DNA from: Paraburkholderia sp. C35
Lineage (GTDB): Bacteria > Pseudomonadota > Gammaproteobacteria > Burkholderiales > Burkholderiaceae
Reading direction: 5' to 3'
Assembly: GCF_003121405.1 (NCBI RefSeq)
Contig: NZ_QBUY01000005.1
Coordinates: 155,376-219,375 of the forward strand
DNA: 64,000 nucleotides
Part shown: piece after piece, positions 27,194-36,052 of the stretch
How the letters are laid out: each line of letters begins with the position of its first letter
How positions within the stretch are numbered: position 1 is the stretch's first letter
The notes under the pieces: generated by a model
Seen by the model: only the letters and a program-made list of their open reading frames with translations
Databases searched by the model: none
What the model was told of the DNA's origin: nothing
Translations under genes and position numbers: made by a program

Positions 27194-28000
27194 ATGAGTC
27201 ACATTCCTGCATTCGGTCTCGGCACGTTCCGTCTGCAAGGTCAGGTTGTAATCGATTCAGTACGCAATGGTCTCGAACTCGGCTATCGCACGATCGACAC
27301 CGCGCAGATTTACGGCAATGAAGCCGAAGTCGGCGCAGCGATCGCCGCATCGGGCGTTGCGCGCGACGAACTGTTCCTGACAACAAAAATCTGGGTCGAC
27401 AACTACTCGCGCAGCAAGCTCGTTGCGAGCCTGAAAGACAGCCTGACGAAGCTGCGCACCGACCGCGTCGACCTGACGCTGATCCACTGGCCCGCACCCA
27501 ACAATGGCGTGCCGCTCGAAGGATTCCTGAGCGCGCTTGCCGATGCAAAGGCGCAGGGCCTCACGCGTCAGATCGGCGTTTCGAACTTCAACATCGAACT
27601 GACGAAACAGGCGATTGCTGCGGTCGGCAAGGACAACATCGCGACCAATCAGATCGAACTGAGCCCGTATCTGCAGAACCGCAAGCTGGTCGAGTTCCTC
27701 GCAGAGCAAGGCATTCACGTCACGTCGTACATGACGCTCGCTTACGGCAAGGTGCTGAAGGATCCCGTTATCGGCGAGATCGCGAGACGCCATGACGCGA
27801 CGCCAGTGCAAGTCGCGCTCGCCTGGGCACTGCAACTCGGTTATTCGGTAATTCCGTCGTCGACGAAGCGAGAGAACCTTGCGAGCAACCTGCTCGCGCA
27901 ACAGCTCAAACTGACCGCCGACGACATGGCGCAGATCGCCGCGCTCGAACGCAACGGCCGCGAAGTCAGCCCCGAAGGCCTTGCACCCGTCTGGGACTAA
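27194..28000 (+). CDS. dkgB: Aldo/keto reductase, 2,5-diketo-D-gluconate reductase B type
   Basis: A 268-residue AKR5-type protein. [14 protein letters not shown] opens it. The catalytic tetrad is visible: Asp in [13 protein letters not shown], Tyr in the same motif, Lys in LTTKIW and His in LIHWP. NADPH-binding residues are in [14 protein letters not shown] at the C-terminus. Length equals E. coli DkgB. GGGGAG lies before the start. It lies 111 bases after the LLM gene; within this cluster it probably detoxifies reactive carbonyls such as methylglyoxal. Confidence 0.88.
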   Translation: MSHIPAFGLGTFRLQGQVVIDSVRNGLELGYRTIDTAQIYGNEAEVGAAIAASGVARDELFLTTKIWVDNYSRSKLVASLKDSLTKLRTDRVDLTLIHWPAPNNGVPLEGFLSALADAKAQGLTRQIGVSNFNIELTKQAIAAVGKDNIATNQIELSPYLQNRKLVEFLAEQGIHVTSYMTLAYGKVLKDPVIGEIARRHDATPVQVALAWALQLGYSVIPSSTKRENLASNLLAQQLKLTADDMAQIAALERNGREVSPEGLAPVWD

Positions 28001-28068
28001 GCACACACCACGCTCTTACGCTCGATGTGCGCGGCCTGATTGCCGCGCGTGTCGCAAGGAATCGCATC

Positions 28069-29187
28069 ATGAAGAACGACCCGCTTTTCGAATCACTCAC
28101 GCTCGGCTCGCTCACGCTGCCCAACCGCATCGTAATGCCGCCGATGACACGCTCGCGCGCGAGCCAGCCCGGCGACGAAGCCAACGATCTGATGGCCGCC
28201 TATTACGCACAGCGCGCGAGTGCCGGTCTGATCGTCAGCGAAGGCACGTATATTTCACCGCTCGCGAAGGGCTATGCATGGACGCCTGGCATTCACACTC
28301 AGGCGCAGATCGACGGCTGGCGCAAGGTTACGACGGCTGTCCATCAGGCAGGCGGCCGAATCTTTGCGCAGCTCTGGCATGTCGGCAGATTGAGTCACAC
28401 GAGCCTGCTTGGCGGCGAACAGCCGGTGTCGTCATCGGCGATTCAGGCGCAGGGCGTCAATGTGTTTATCGCCGGTACTGACGGCAGCAATGTGCCGGGC
28501 TTCGTGCAGGCCTCTACACCGCGCGCGCTGAGCAAGGCTGAAATCGCCGAGGTCGTTGCGCAGTATCGCGATGCGGCGCGCAATGCGATGCTCGCGGGCT
28601 TCGATGGCGTCGAACTGCATGCGGCCAATGGTTATCTCGTCAATCAGTTCATCGACTCCGGCGCGAACAACCGTACCGACGAATACGGCGGCTCGCTGGA
28701 AAATCGCCTGCGCTTTCTGAACGAGGTCACCCATGCGCTGATCGAAGGCACGGGTGACACGCAACGCGTCGGCATCCGGCTCGCGCCGCTGACGACGCTG
28801 AACGGCTGCGTCGATGCCGACCCCGAAACGACCTATATCGGCGCCGCGACGATGCTAGGCCAGATCGGCGTCGCGTACATCCATATCGCAGAAGCCGATT
28901 GGGACGACGCGCCGCATATGCCCGTCGAATTCAAGCAACGCATCCGGAAAGCGTTTCCGGGCGTGCTGATTTACGCGGGCAAATACACGGCGGAGCGCGC
29001 GCGCGAGGCAATCGCTGCAGGCTGGGCCGATCTCGTTGCGTTCGGCCGACCATTCGTGGCGAACCCCGATCTTCCGCAACGCCTCGCCGCGAATGCTGAA
29101 CTTGCATCGCATCATCGCGAGACGCTATTTGGCGGCGGTGCTCAAGGGCTGACCGATTACCCGGCCCTCACAGGCACGAACGGCTGA
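28069..29187 (+). CDS. Alkene reductase / N-ethylmaleimide reductase (old yellow enzyme)
   Basis: A 372-residue OYE from ATG 28069, with AAGGA upstream; an earlier in-frame start at 28027 has none. Motifs: LPNRIVMPPMTRSRA for FMN contact, FAQLWHVGRLSH with active-site His, and GFDGVELHAANGYLVNQF carrying the conserved HxxNxYL-like substrate-binding pair and the phosphate region. The C-terminal LVAFGRPFVANPDLP is typical. It reduces C=C bonds of enones or nitro compounds with NADPH. Intact. It is a nemA-like member. Confidence 0.9.
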   Translation: MKNDPLFESLTLGSLTLPNRIVMPPMTRSRASQPGDEANDLMAAYYAQRASAGLIVSEGTYISPLAKGYAWTPGIHTQAQIDGWRKVTTAVHQAGGRIFAQLWHVGRLSHTSLLGGEQPVSSSAIQAQGVNVFIAGTDGSNVPGFVQASTPRALSKAEIAEVVAQYRDAARNAMLAGFDGVELHAANGYLVNQFIDSGANNRTDEYGGSLENRLRFLNEVTHALIEGTGDTQRVGIRLAPLTTLNGCVDADPETTYIGAATMLGQIGVAYIHIAEADWDDAPHMPVEFKQRIRKAFPGVLIYAGKYTAERAREAIAAGWADLVAFGRPFVANPDLPQRLAANAELASHHRETLFGGGAQGLTDYPALTGTNG

Positions 29188-29258
29188 CGGGCGACCGTCG
29201 TGCGAATCGACAACGAGAGCGCGCAGACGCCGCGCGTTCAATGTTTAAAGGAAAGGAC

Positions 29259-29693
29259 ATGGCGAGCGTTAGCGTATCCATCGACATTGCAGCATCTGCC
29301 GAAGAAGTGTGGTTGCTGGTCGGCGACTTCGACGGGTTGCCTGTGTGGCTCGAACTCATCCGCTCATCGCGGCTGTCGGACGACAGCCGGGTTCGCCGTC
29401 TGGCGGCGGCGAACGGCTCGATCGTCGTCGAAAGGCTGCTTGATCATAGCGATGCAAACATGGAGTATCGTTACACGATCATCGAAAGCCCCGACCCGGT
29501 GACAGACTACATTGCGTCGATGTCGGTGCGGCGGCTTGACGCACGTAGCACGACAGTGACATGGGCGAGCCGCTTTGAACCGAACATTCCGGGCGAAGCA
29601 GAGACGATCACCGCAAACTATCGTAGTCTCTATCTCGCGGGCCTCTCACGCTTGAAGGCAATTCTGGAAGCACGCAGCACGCAAAAAGCCTAA
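29259..29693 (+). CDS. SRPBCC-family (START/Bet v1-like) protein
   Basis: A 144-residue protein from ATG 29259, with AAAGGA upstream. ASVSVSIDIAASAEEVWLLVGDFDGLPVWLELI matches the polyketide-cyclase/SRPBCC opening, with conserved VW and FDGL-W positions. The C-terminal long helix is ANYRSLYLAGLSRLKAILE. These hydrophobic-pocket proteins bind small ligands. It ends the efflux/reductase cluster, 71 bases after the OYE gene. Confidence 0.85.
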   Translation: MASVSVSIDIAASAEEVWLLVGDFDGLPVWLELIRSSRLSDDSRVRRLAAANGSIVVERLLDHSDANMEYRYTIIESPDPVTDYIASMSVRRLDARSTTVTWASRFEPNIPGEAETITANYRSLYLAGLSRLKAILEARSTQKA

Positions 29694-29740
29694 GAGCTGC
29701 GGTCTGGCACAGTGAATCTCGCGCGCAGACTCGTGGATCG

Positions 29741-30091
29741 TCAGTGGGCCGGCTCTGGTCTTACGCCTGTAGGCGTAGATCGGCTGTCGGCCGATGTGCT
29801 GCTGCGTTGATTCAATTCAATGGAGGGTATGTTCGAATCGCAAACCGACCATACGCCCGGCGGCGCCCCGGCGAGCGTGTTTTGGTGCATCCAGCAGCCG
29901 CAAATCGTGCACCGATACTGGATGTAACGTCGGATCGGGTTCTTGGGGGTACCGAAAACGCCTGTACCGGCGAGTTGCAGGCCTGTGTGCGGCGGAAGGG
30001 TCGAGGGCATACCTGCTAGCCCGCTACATGCGAGACATCGCTTCACGCTTTTTCCAGTTCGAATTGCCCACAAAGGGCATGCATTAAGCAT
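29741..30091 (-). CDS. Zinc-ribbon-like small protein, paralogue copy 1
   Basis: A 116-residue frame from ATG 30091 (MLNACP). Cys19 and Cys22 form CLAC; after exactly 38 residues comes CTICGC (Cys61, 64, 66). The core SGLAGMPST...GTGVFGTPKNPIRRYIQYRC is about 87% identical to copy 2 at 61536, and the 38-residue spacing is the same. Nucleotide differences between the copies are mostly silent, which points to selection on the protein. The reading frame stays open 27 codons upstream. No known family was recognised; two CxxC knuckles suggest one bound zinc. Confidence 0.6.
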   Translation of the reverse strand: MLNACPLWAIRTGKSVKRCLACSGLAGMPSTLPPHTGLQLAGTGVFGTPKNPIRRYIQYRCTICGCWMHQNTLAGAPPGVWSVCDSNIPSIELNQRSSTSADSRSTPTGVRPEPAH

Positions 30092-30304
30092 AGGCGACGC
30101 ACCAGCGAAGTCGAGGCGAGACAGCGATCGCGATGTGCGCTGTTGAACCAGAAATTTCACGAACTTGCACAACGAGACGAGAGGTCCCGTGGATTGGACA
30201 GCAACGCGTCACGTTGCCTTTGCAAAGACCCCCCAGCCTGCTTAACGGCTTACTTCAACAGTCGCCCGGCCGTCGTCGAGGTACCGTTGGCGGAGGGGAG
30301 CCGT

Positions 30305-30575
30305 CGGGGTCTTCGAGGGAAGGACGACCTCGGCAGCGGGATCAGCGCGATCTTCACGATTGAAGGCGGCTTCAGTTCTGGAGACGGATCGATATCGCAA
30401 GGCGGTGCACTCTTCGGACGCCAGGGGTGGGTTGGTTTGGACATGAAAGGAATCGGCTCGCTGACTCTAGGGCGACAGTACACATTTTCGCGCGACTACG
30501 TCCATAGCTATGCGACGGCTCACGAGACACCAGCAGGCAACTACGCATATCACGTCAACGATCTAGAAGGACAGC
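30305..30575 (+). pseudogene. Gram-negative porin fragment
   Basis: About 90 codons match the second/third strand region of Burkholderia trimeric porins: GLRGKDDLGSGISAIFTIEGG, GGALFGRQGWVGLDMKGIGSLTLGRQYTFSRDYV, then PAGNYAYHVNDL. No signal peptide, earlier strands or the remaining barrel are present, so it is a remnant. Sequence after 30575 is unrelated. Confidence 0.8.
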
Positions 30576-31072
30576 TTCGGCGACAATGTGCTTTCTCGGG
30601 TGCAGGCGCTTGTCGACGCAGGACCGGAGGCAATGCCAGTCAGAGTTGCGTGTGCGAAAAATTTGAGCAGAAAAGATGCCCGAGCGAACAGCCAAAGCGG
30701 ACGCAGAGGGGAACTGCCGTCGTCACTGGCTTCTTTGCGTTTTGCTTGAAGACTGCTTTGTCGTTCGTGGAAAGTGGTACTTGGGTCCCAAACAGAGTTT
30801 GCGAACATTAAGCGAAACCATCGAACAGCATTTCTGCATATTCGAGGCCGCGTTTAAGCCTGCCGCCTCCCTTGCTCTGCTGAGACAAGCGATCGGCACG
30901 ACATTCGAAGGCGTATAGCAGGGCTAGTTTTGGATGGTCGACATAACTGTATCGATCATTGACAATCGCAGTCATGGCATCGGAATTCGAGCACGCGATA
31001 ACCCGCCCCGAGAATTCATCTAAACGCCTAGGGACGTAAGAACAAGGTCCAACTGCCGCTACCCTACCAAGA
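30576..31072. other. Unassigned stretch
   Basis: A plus-strand frame at about 30676-30918 (HWLLCVLLEDCFVVRGKWYLGPKQSLRTL) looks like a gene end but has no recognised family or start. Nothing else was seen. Confidence 0.3.
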
Positions 31073-31885
31073 ATGTGTCATTTACCTGTTAGCGTCGGCC
31101 TTGCGACTGATCTATTGCTGCTCGCGGAAACCGGCAGCCTGGTCGAGTCGCAGGGCGAGAATATCGCCGTCCGTACACCGGACGCGCCCGAGTACTTTTT
31201 CGGAAACATGCTAGTTTTACCCTGGCGACCCTCGACCCGGGATCTCAAGCGGCTGGAGTACGATTTCGCGCAACTCGTCGGAGAGCCGCCCCTGATCGCA
31301 CATCGGACATTTGCGTGGTCAGAAAGCGCCGAAAGCACTGTGAATCTGGATGCATTCGTCAAGCAAGGCTACATCCCGGCTGTCTGTCGAGTGTTAGCTG
31401 CTCATCCTGACGACATACGTCCCATCGAAAAAAACTCATTGATCAAAGTGCGCCCGTTTGACACAGCGGAAGATTGGGATGCATGGTCACGAATGCACCT
31501 CTCCGATATGTCAGATCCAACCGATAGTTCACAGCGATACATCGAATATCAACGGAAGGCTTACACGAGTCTGATCAACCGCGATCTGGGAAACTGGTGG
31601 GGCGCTTATATCGAAGATGAACAGGTAGGAAGTCTTGGCTTATTCTTCCTTGGGGGCATCGCGCGTTTTCAGTCAGTTATTACGGCGCCCCAGCATCGAA
31701 ACACAGGTATTTGCAAGACCTTGGTAAGCGAAGTTATCAGGCAGATCGCTGGGCGTTCAAACCGGCTTATCATCGTTGCAGATGAGGCATACCATGCCGG
31801 AAACATATATATGGCAATGGGTTTCCAGCAGCAGGGGCGTATCGCCAGCTTGTGTCAAGAGCCGCTCTACGCGACGACGCGCTAG
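31073..31885 (+). CDS. GNAT-family N-acetyltransferase
   Basis: A 270-residue protein. The C-terminal half is a GNAT domain: WGAYIEDEQVGSLGLF, FQSVITAPQHRNTGICKTLVSEVI (acetyl-CoA loop, R/QxxGxC/G variant) and NIYMAMGFQQQGR. The N-terminal about 110 residues are a second GNAT-like fold that may be inactive. Start ATG 31073 lacks a strong ribosome site. Substrate unknown. It lies upstream of, and co-directional with, the second GNAT gene. Confidence 0.8.
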   Translation: MCHLPVSVGLATDLLLLAETGSLVESQGENIAVRTPDAPEYFFGNMLVLPWRPSTRDLKRLEYDFAQLVGEPPLIAHRTFAWSESAESTVNLDAFVKQGYIPAVCRVLAAHPDDIRPIEKNSLIKVRPFDTAEDWDAWSRMHLSDMSDPTDSSQRYIEYQRKAYTSLINRDLGNWWGAYIEDEQVGSLGLFFLGGIARFQSVITAPQHRNTGICKTLVSEVIRQIAGRSNRLIIVADEAYHAGNIYMAMGFQQQGRIASLCQEPLYATTR

Positions 31886-31998
31886 GTTTGCGAAGACCGA
31901 TTCTGGTCTGGTAGGTATCTGGCGCGGCCAGTTCGCGACGGTCGAAATAACGCCGTGAATTGCTGACAAAATCTGGGGTTTTTGCCAATATTGAAGTC

Positions 31999-32085
31999 AT
32001 GCAATCGTTCAACTTCCTCGTCCACTTTCACCAGCGTTGCGGTCGGAGCCTCGTGCGCCATGATTTGCTTCGTTTACGTAATTGA
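31999..32085 (+). CDS. Leader peptide of a GNAT attenuator (28 aa)
   Basis: ATG 31999, stop 32083-32085. The peptide has Phe codons 4, 6 and 10 and His codons 9 and 11 (F-N-F-L-V-H-F-H), then Q-R-C-G-R-S-L-V-R. Its C-terminal part aligns with the leader at 43145 (shared GR-x-L-x-R pattern). At RNA level both contain GGTCG, CCTC, TGCGCC and a CGTT(T)ACGT block. GCGCC at 32055 can pair with GGCGC of the terminator at 32127. It is a candidate control peptide rather than a stable protein. Confidence 0.45.
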   Translation: MQSFNFLVHFHQRCGRSLVRHDLLRLRN

Positions 32086-32123
32086 TTTGGTACCTTCAGG
32101 TCCCGAATGATGCTGATAGTGAT

Positions 32124-32148
32124 CAAGGCGCCAATGGCGTCTTTTTTA
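32124..32148 (+). terminator. Attenuator-type terminator upstream of GNAT
   Basis: AAGGCGCC-AAT-GGCGTC stem-loop followed by six T and ATTTTCT, ending about 25 bases before the GNAT start. The same sequence pattern (hairpin of GGCGCC, T6, ATTTTCT) occurs at 43269-43291 upstream of the HisRS-like gene. Confidence 0.7.
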
Positions 32149-32170
32149 TTTTCTTACTCTAGGGACCGAC

Positions 32171-32676
32171 ATGACAACGGACTTGAGTATTTCGGCGGTG
32201 CGTGCAACGACGGACGAAGACTGGGAAACCCTGAAGACAGTTCGTCTTGCCGCGCTGCTAGACAGCCCAAAGGCGTTTGGCGTGAGTTACGCGACTGCGG
32301 CTGCCTATACCGAACAGGAATGGCGCGAACGTGCGTCAAATAAGACACAACCTGCATTTCTGCTCGCCATCCATCAAGGGCAAGCGGTCGGTCTCATCGG
32401 CGACGCTGTTAGCCCAACGCAGGAATACAACCTGATCGCGATGTGGGTTAATCCCATGTTCCGGGCAGAGGAGTTGCGAGGTGCCTGGTTGACTCGGTCA
32501 AGACACGGGCGATTGAGAGAGAGCACCGTAGGGCTGTCTTGAACTTTTCACCAGACAATGCTCCAGCAGCGAGTCTTTATCGTCGGCACGGCTTCGTGTT
32601 CTTGCCGGAGTGGGAAACGTTGGCCAGTCATCCAAACGTCGAAGTCCAGAAAATGGAATGGCGCGCGGGTGACTGA
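32171..32676 (+). pseudogene. GNAT acetyltransferase with an internal out-of-frame deletion
   Basis: ATG 32171 has AGGGA upstream. The first frame covers residues to about 32480 (LSISAVRATTDEDWETLKTVR, GQAVGLIG, LIAMWVNPMFRAEELRG). The C-terminal part (LVDSVKTRAIEREHRRAVLNF, APAASLYRRHGFVFL, ending VEVQKMEWRAGD) continues in a different frame. The acetyl-CoA-binding RGxGxG/A loop should lie exactly at the break, so a small deletion has removed it. The gene is probably inactive, although it keeps an intact-looking attenuator. Confidence 0.75.
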
Positions 32677-33609
32677 CCGTCAAAGCAGCTTCACCAGACG
32701 TTTGCGCTGCCTCTTAGGATGAAGTCGAAGCGCTGCTCAAGGCTCCGTGTGGTCGATGCTGACCGCGAAATTCGCGTAGTCCATGCTACTCGCATGCGAT
32801 AGAGTTCGGTCAGGCAGAGAAGTTCGATACACGTTTTTGATTCGGCGACAATTGGAGAACATAAACGGTTCAAGCGAGTGCTGCGTAACAGGCAAGCGCA
32901 CTCGGCCAAGCACCTAGGCGCGTGGCGAGTGACCTGTATCGGCCATTCCGAAAGGCCGCTACGGGGCGCAACGGAAGTTCGGGAGCGCCTCGGCCGCTAG
33001 GCCCTCGGCGGCCTTCGAGATATTGGGATCGGTCACAAACGGTCAATGGTGGCCAGAACGATGCGTCTATTCATCAGGAAGCATACGAAGAGACGCCTAA
33101 AGAAACCTATCTCGACATCGGAACCAAGTGAGCTCCTTCTGCAGGAGCCGCGGACCACTCACGTGTAACTTTCTTCTTGAGTATCGTGATCGACACTATA
33201 CGGTGCCCACGAGCCTGCATGCCGTTTGAGGTTCTCTGAGCGCACCCGTCGGGCCATCGCGTTTGGGGGGACGCCGCCCGTTCGGTCTCGTAGAGATCGA
33301 GCAGCATTGTCTGTGCACAGAGACGGCAGGCAATATGCGGCCCGTTCTGGTCATTTGCTCGTTTCGTGAAGCCATCATCCGAAGGGCCGGTCCGCTCCGA
33401 GATAAGCCAAAGCCGAAAACTGCATTTCGGCCGCTATTGATACGAGGTTCCGGTTAGTGCGTCCCAGTACTCCTGATCGCACATTACCCATAGCTGCCAA
33501 CGGAAAGTCTGATATCTCACTTTGAGGATATGACGCGGGGCGACCATTTCATATCCTTGGGTCATCGCGCCGCACCCTGAGCGGCCCGAACATAGACCTG
33601 GAGACATCA
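32677..33609. other. Gene-poor stretch upstream of the catabolic operon
   Basis: About 930 bases without a supported gene. The last 100 bases hold an operator-like dyad (33512-33531) and presumably the operon promoter. Confidence 0.4.
33512..33531 (+). promoter_or_regulatory. Operator-like dyad upstream of the catabolic operon
   Basis: ATATCTCA (33512-33519) and TGAGGATAT (33523-33531) form a near-perfect inverted repeat. A further ATATCC half-site follows at 33551. It lies about 80 bases before the first gene and is a candidate site for the LysR regulator at 42043 or a GntR-type protein. Confidence 0.45.
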
Positions 33610-33924
33610 ATGCCCCTGTTTCTCAACGAAGTCTGGCTTGGCGATATCAAACCCGACGTGATCGAAGAGGCGATTATCTTCTTCGGCAACCTGAGCGTCG
33701 GCACCAAGCCCGGCAATCTGCCGCCTGATTTACGAATGATTGCTGGCCCGTGGCTTTCCGCGGAGGAAGCGAAGGTGATGTTCATCTTCGAAATCGACGA
33801 CCCTTCCACCATGTTCGACGCCTACGCCGAGCGCGTGGTCAGCGGGCTGTTCGCACGCCGCAAGCTCACGCTGCTGTCGGGCTGGGACCAGATGAAGGCG
33901 TACACGGAACGCGTGTCGCTCTGA
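33610..33924 (+). CDS. Small conserved protein, tandem paralogue A
   Basis: A 104-residue protein (PLFLNEVWLGDIKPDVIEEAI, then AGPWLSAEEAKVMFIFEIDDPSTMFDAYAERVVSGLFARRKLTLL). The next gene encodes a clear paralogue with the same NEVWL start, the AGPWLS-EEAKV core and an F-FEIDDP motif. Alpha/beta ferredoxin-like fold is likely. The start has GGAG upstream. It opens the TRAP/catabolic operon; its role may be ligand binding or a small isomerase-like step, but no family could be named. Confidence 0.65.
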   Translation: MPLFLNEVWLGDIKPDVIEEAIIFFGNLSVGTKPGNLPPDLRMIAGPWLSAEEAKVMFIFEIDDPSTMFDAYAERVVSGLFARRKLTLLSGWDQMKAYTERVSL

Positions 33925-33942
33925 ACTTACAGGAGAAAAAAC

Positions 33943-34284
33943 ATGCCGAAATTTTTCAATGAAGTCTGGTTGCGCGACATGTCCCCGAAGACCATGCAGG
34001 GCGTCGTGAACTTCCTTGGAAACCTGCGCCAGGGCGTGCGTCCGCACAACTTGCCGGGTGACCTGAAGCTTCTCGCAGGACCGTGGCTGTCCAACGAGGA
34101 AGCCAAGGTCTACTTCGTCTTCGAGATCGACGATCCGACCGATACCTTCGAGGCGTTCGCGGAACGCGTGGCGGACGGGCTGTTCCTGAAGCGCCGGCTG
34201 ACGTTGATCCAGGACTGGGACGGCGCGCGCAGTTTCTCGAAGTATCTCAGCGGCCGGGAAGCCCGGCCGGCGCGGGCCGCATAG
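33943..34284 (+). CDS. Small conserved protein, tandem paralogue B
   Basis: A 113-residue paralogue of the preceding gene, 18 bases downstream with AGGAG before the start. Shared positions include NEVWL, NLPxDLK/R, AGPWLSNEEAKVYFVFEIDDP, AERVADGLF and RRLTL. It has an Ala/Arg-rich tail (GREARPARAA) absent in A. Together the two probably form a heteromer or are a recent duplication. Confidence 0.65.
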   Translation: MPKFFNEVWLRDMSPKTMQGVVNFLGNLRQGVRPHNLPGDLKLLAGPWLSNEEAKVYFVFEIDDPTDTFEAFAERVADGLFLKRRLTLIQDWDGARSFSKYLSGREARPARAA

Positions 34285-34390
34285 GCCATCGTCATCGTAT
34301 CGCCAGACACTATAAAACAGACCAGCAACGACGTTGCATGGGACCGGAGTCAGGCGCTGAAGCGCCGATTCTGGTCGAAGGAGACAAGTG

Positions 34391-36043
34391 ATGAGCGGAT
34401 TCAACAGCGGGCGCCGTCTGGCGCTCAAGCACGGTTGTGCCATGGCAGCGGCCTCCGTCGCGTCCGGCCTGATGCCCGGTATGCCGGCGCGCGCAGCCGG
34501 GCAGGTCTATAACTACAAACTCGGCATCGCACTCGATGCTACCCATCCGACCACCGTCAACCTCACCGCCGCAGCGGCCGAGATTGCCCGCGCATCGAAT
34601 GGACGGCTGAACATACGTGTGTTCCCCAGCAGCCAGTTGGGCAACGACACGGACATGATCTCGCAGGTTCGCGCCGGCGCTATCGACTTCGTCAGCACGG
34701 CGGGCCTTATCTGGGGCACGTTGGTGCCGGCGGCCTCCATCAGCGGGATTGGCTTCGCGTTTGCAGGCTATGACCAGGTGTGGAGCGCCATGGACGGTGA
34801 ACTGGGCGCGCATATCCGTAGCGAATTCGCGAAGGTCAACCTGATGCCGATGCCAAAAATCTGGGACCACGGCTTCCGCCAGGTCACCAGCAGCAGCCGG
34901 CAGATCGCCACGCCGCAAGACCTCAGCGGCTTCAAGATCCGGGTGCCGCTCAGTCCCGCGCTTACCACGATGTTCAAGGCCTTCGGCGCGGCGCCCGCAG
35001 GCATCAACATGGCGGAGACATACACTGCGCTGCAGACGAAAGTCGTCGATGGGCAGGAGAACCCGCTGACCATCCTGCAAACGCAGAAACTGTACGAGGT
35101 CCAGAAGTACTGCTCGCTCACATCGCATGTGTGGGACGGGTTCTGGCTCGTGGCCAACCTGCGCACATGGAACGTGCTGCCCGAGGATCTGCGGCAACTC
35201 GCCGTCACGACGTTCGATGCCTATGCCGTGAAGCAGCGCCAGGCAGTGGAAGCGCTGAACACGCGCCTGCGAGACGAACTGAAAGGGCGCGGGATGGCGT
35301 TCAACCAGCCCGATATCCAGTCCTTCCGCAATTATCTGAGCAAGGTCGGCTTCTACACGGGCTGGCAGCAGAAGTTCCCAGCCGCGAGTTGGGCCTTGCT
35401 GGAGAAGTACGCAGGCAGGCTCGCGGAGTCCTCCCCGATTTCCCATCCGGCGTACCGATGGCCGGTGGCAATTCGCCACTGCCACGGTGGCGCTCGCACT
35501 CGAATTCCAGGAGACATCATGAATTTTGTGAAGCGCGCGATTTCTGTCCTGACACTTGGCCTCACCCTTTCCTGCATGGCGACGAGCGGCGGCGCGCAGA
35601 CGCCCGAACTCAAGGGGAAGTTCATGAAAACCCCCACCGGCTACCTGATGGTGCTCCGGCATGGCGACAACGTGCTGCAGAGCCTGGAGCAACTGGCGCG
35701 CGACCAGAACATTCCCGCCGGGAGTTTCGTCGGCATTGGCTTCATGTCGGAGGCGACCTTCGGGTTCTACGACTTCAGCCGCAAGCAGTTCGATCCGAAG
35801 ACGTACCACAACGTCGAGATGGCGAACATGACCGGCTCCATCGCGTGGAAGGAAGGCAAGCCGTCCATCCATGCGCATGGCACAGTGACGGGCGGCAACT
35901 TCGAGGCGGCGGGCGGGCATCTGCTCGGCCTGACGGTCGGGACAGGCTCATGCGAGATAACCGTCACCGTGTACCCGGAGCGTCTCGAGCGCTTCACCGA
36001 TCCTGAGATTCAGGCCAACGTGCTTGGATTGCCGCAAAAGTGA
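34391..36043 (+). CDS. TRAP transporter substrate-binding protein (DctP type), reading in frame into the next gene
   Basis: From ATG 34391 (AAGGAG upstream) the product opens with a twin-arginine-like signal (RRLALKHGCAMAAASVASGLMP). A DctP-family periplasmic protein follows (YKLGIALDATHPTTVNLTAAAAEIARASNGRLNIRVFPSSQLGND, AETYTALQTKVVDGQENP). It should end near residue 355 (WALLEKYAGRL), but no stop is present. The frame continues through a short linker into the downstream secreted-protein gene (start 35519, in frame), giving a 550-residue fusion. A strong internal ribosome site suggests the downstream protein is also made separately. Either the stop was lost recently or the fusion is real. 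Confidence 0.8.
   Translation: MSGFNSGRRLALKHGCAMAAASVASGLMPGMPARAAGQVYNYKLGIALDATHPTTVNLTAAAAEIARASNGRLNIRVFPSSQLGNDTDMISQVRAGAIDFVSTAGLIWGTLVPAASISGIGFAFAGYDQVWSAMDGELGAHIRSEFAKVNLMPMPKIWDHGFRQVTSSSRQIATPQDLSGFKIRVPLSPALTTMFKAFGAAPAGINMAETYTALQTKVVDGQENPLTILQTQKLYEVQKYCSLTSHVWDGFWLVANLRTWNVLPEDLRQLAVTTFDAYAVKQRQAVEALNTRLRDELKGRGMAFNQPDIQSFRNYLSKVGFYTGWQQKFPAASWALLEKYAGRLAESSPISHPAYRWPVAIRHCHGGARTRIPGDIMNFVKRAISVLTLGLTLSCMATSGGAQTPELKGKFMKTPTGYLMVLRHGDNVLQSLEQLARDQNIPAGSFVGIGFMSEATFGFYDFSRKQFDPKTYHNVEMANMTGSIAWKEGKPSIHAHGTVTGGNFEAAGGHLLGLTVGTGSCEITVTVYPERLERFTDPEIQANVLGLPQK
35519..36043 (+). CDS. Secreted PPC/DUF296-domain protein
   Basis: ATG 35519 has CCAGGAGACATC upstream. The 174-residue product starts with a Sec signal (KRAISVLTLGLTLSCMATSGGAQT). 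A single PPC domain follows (YLMVLRHGDNVLQSLEQLARDQNIPAGSFVGIGFMSEATFGFYD; IHAHGTVTGGNFEAAGGHLLGLTVG). PPC domains form trimers and bind metal through a histidine set. The IHAHG and GGHL histidines are present. It lies in frame with and after DctP. Secretion is unusual for this domain, which is best known for DNA-associated proteins. Confidence 0.85.
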   Translation: MNFVKRAISVLTLGLTLSCMATSGGAQTPELKGKFMKTPTGYLMVLRHGDNVLQSLEQLARDQNIPAGSFVGIGFMSEATFGFYDFSRKQFDPKTYHNVEMANMTGSIAWKEGKPSIHAHGTVTGGNFEAAGGHLLGLTVGTGSCEITVTVYPERLERFTDPEIQANVLGLPQK

Positions 36044-36052
36044 GGGGGCATC

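Noticed and set aside
34310..35920. 536-codon minus-strand frame
   Set aside because: Antisense to the DctP/PPC genes in G+C-rich DNA; the sense strand has clear domains.
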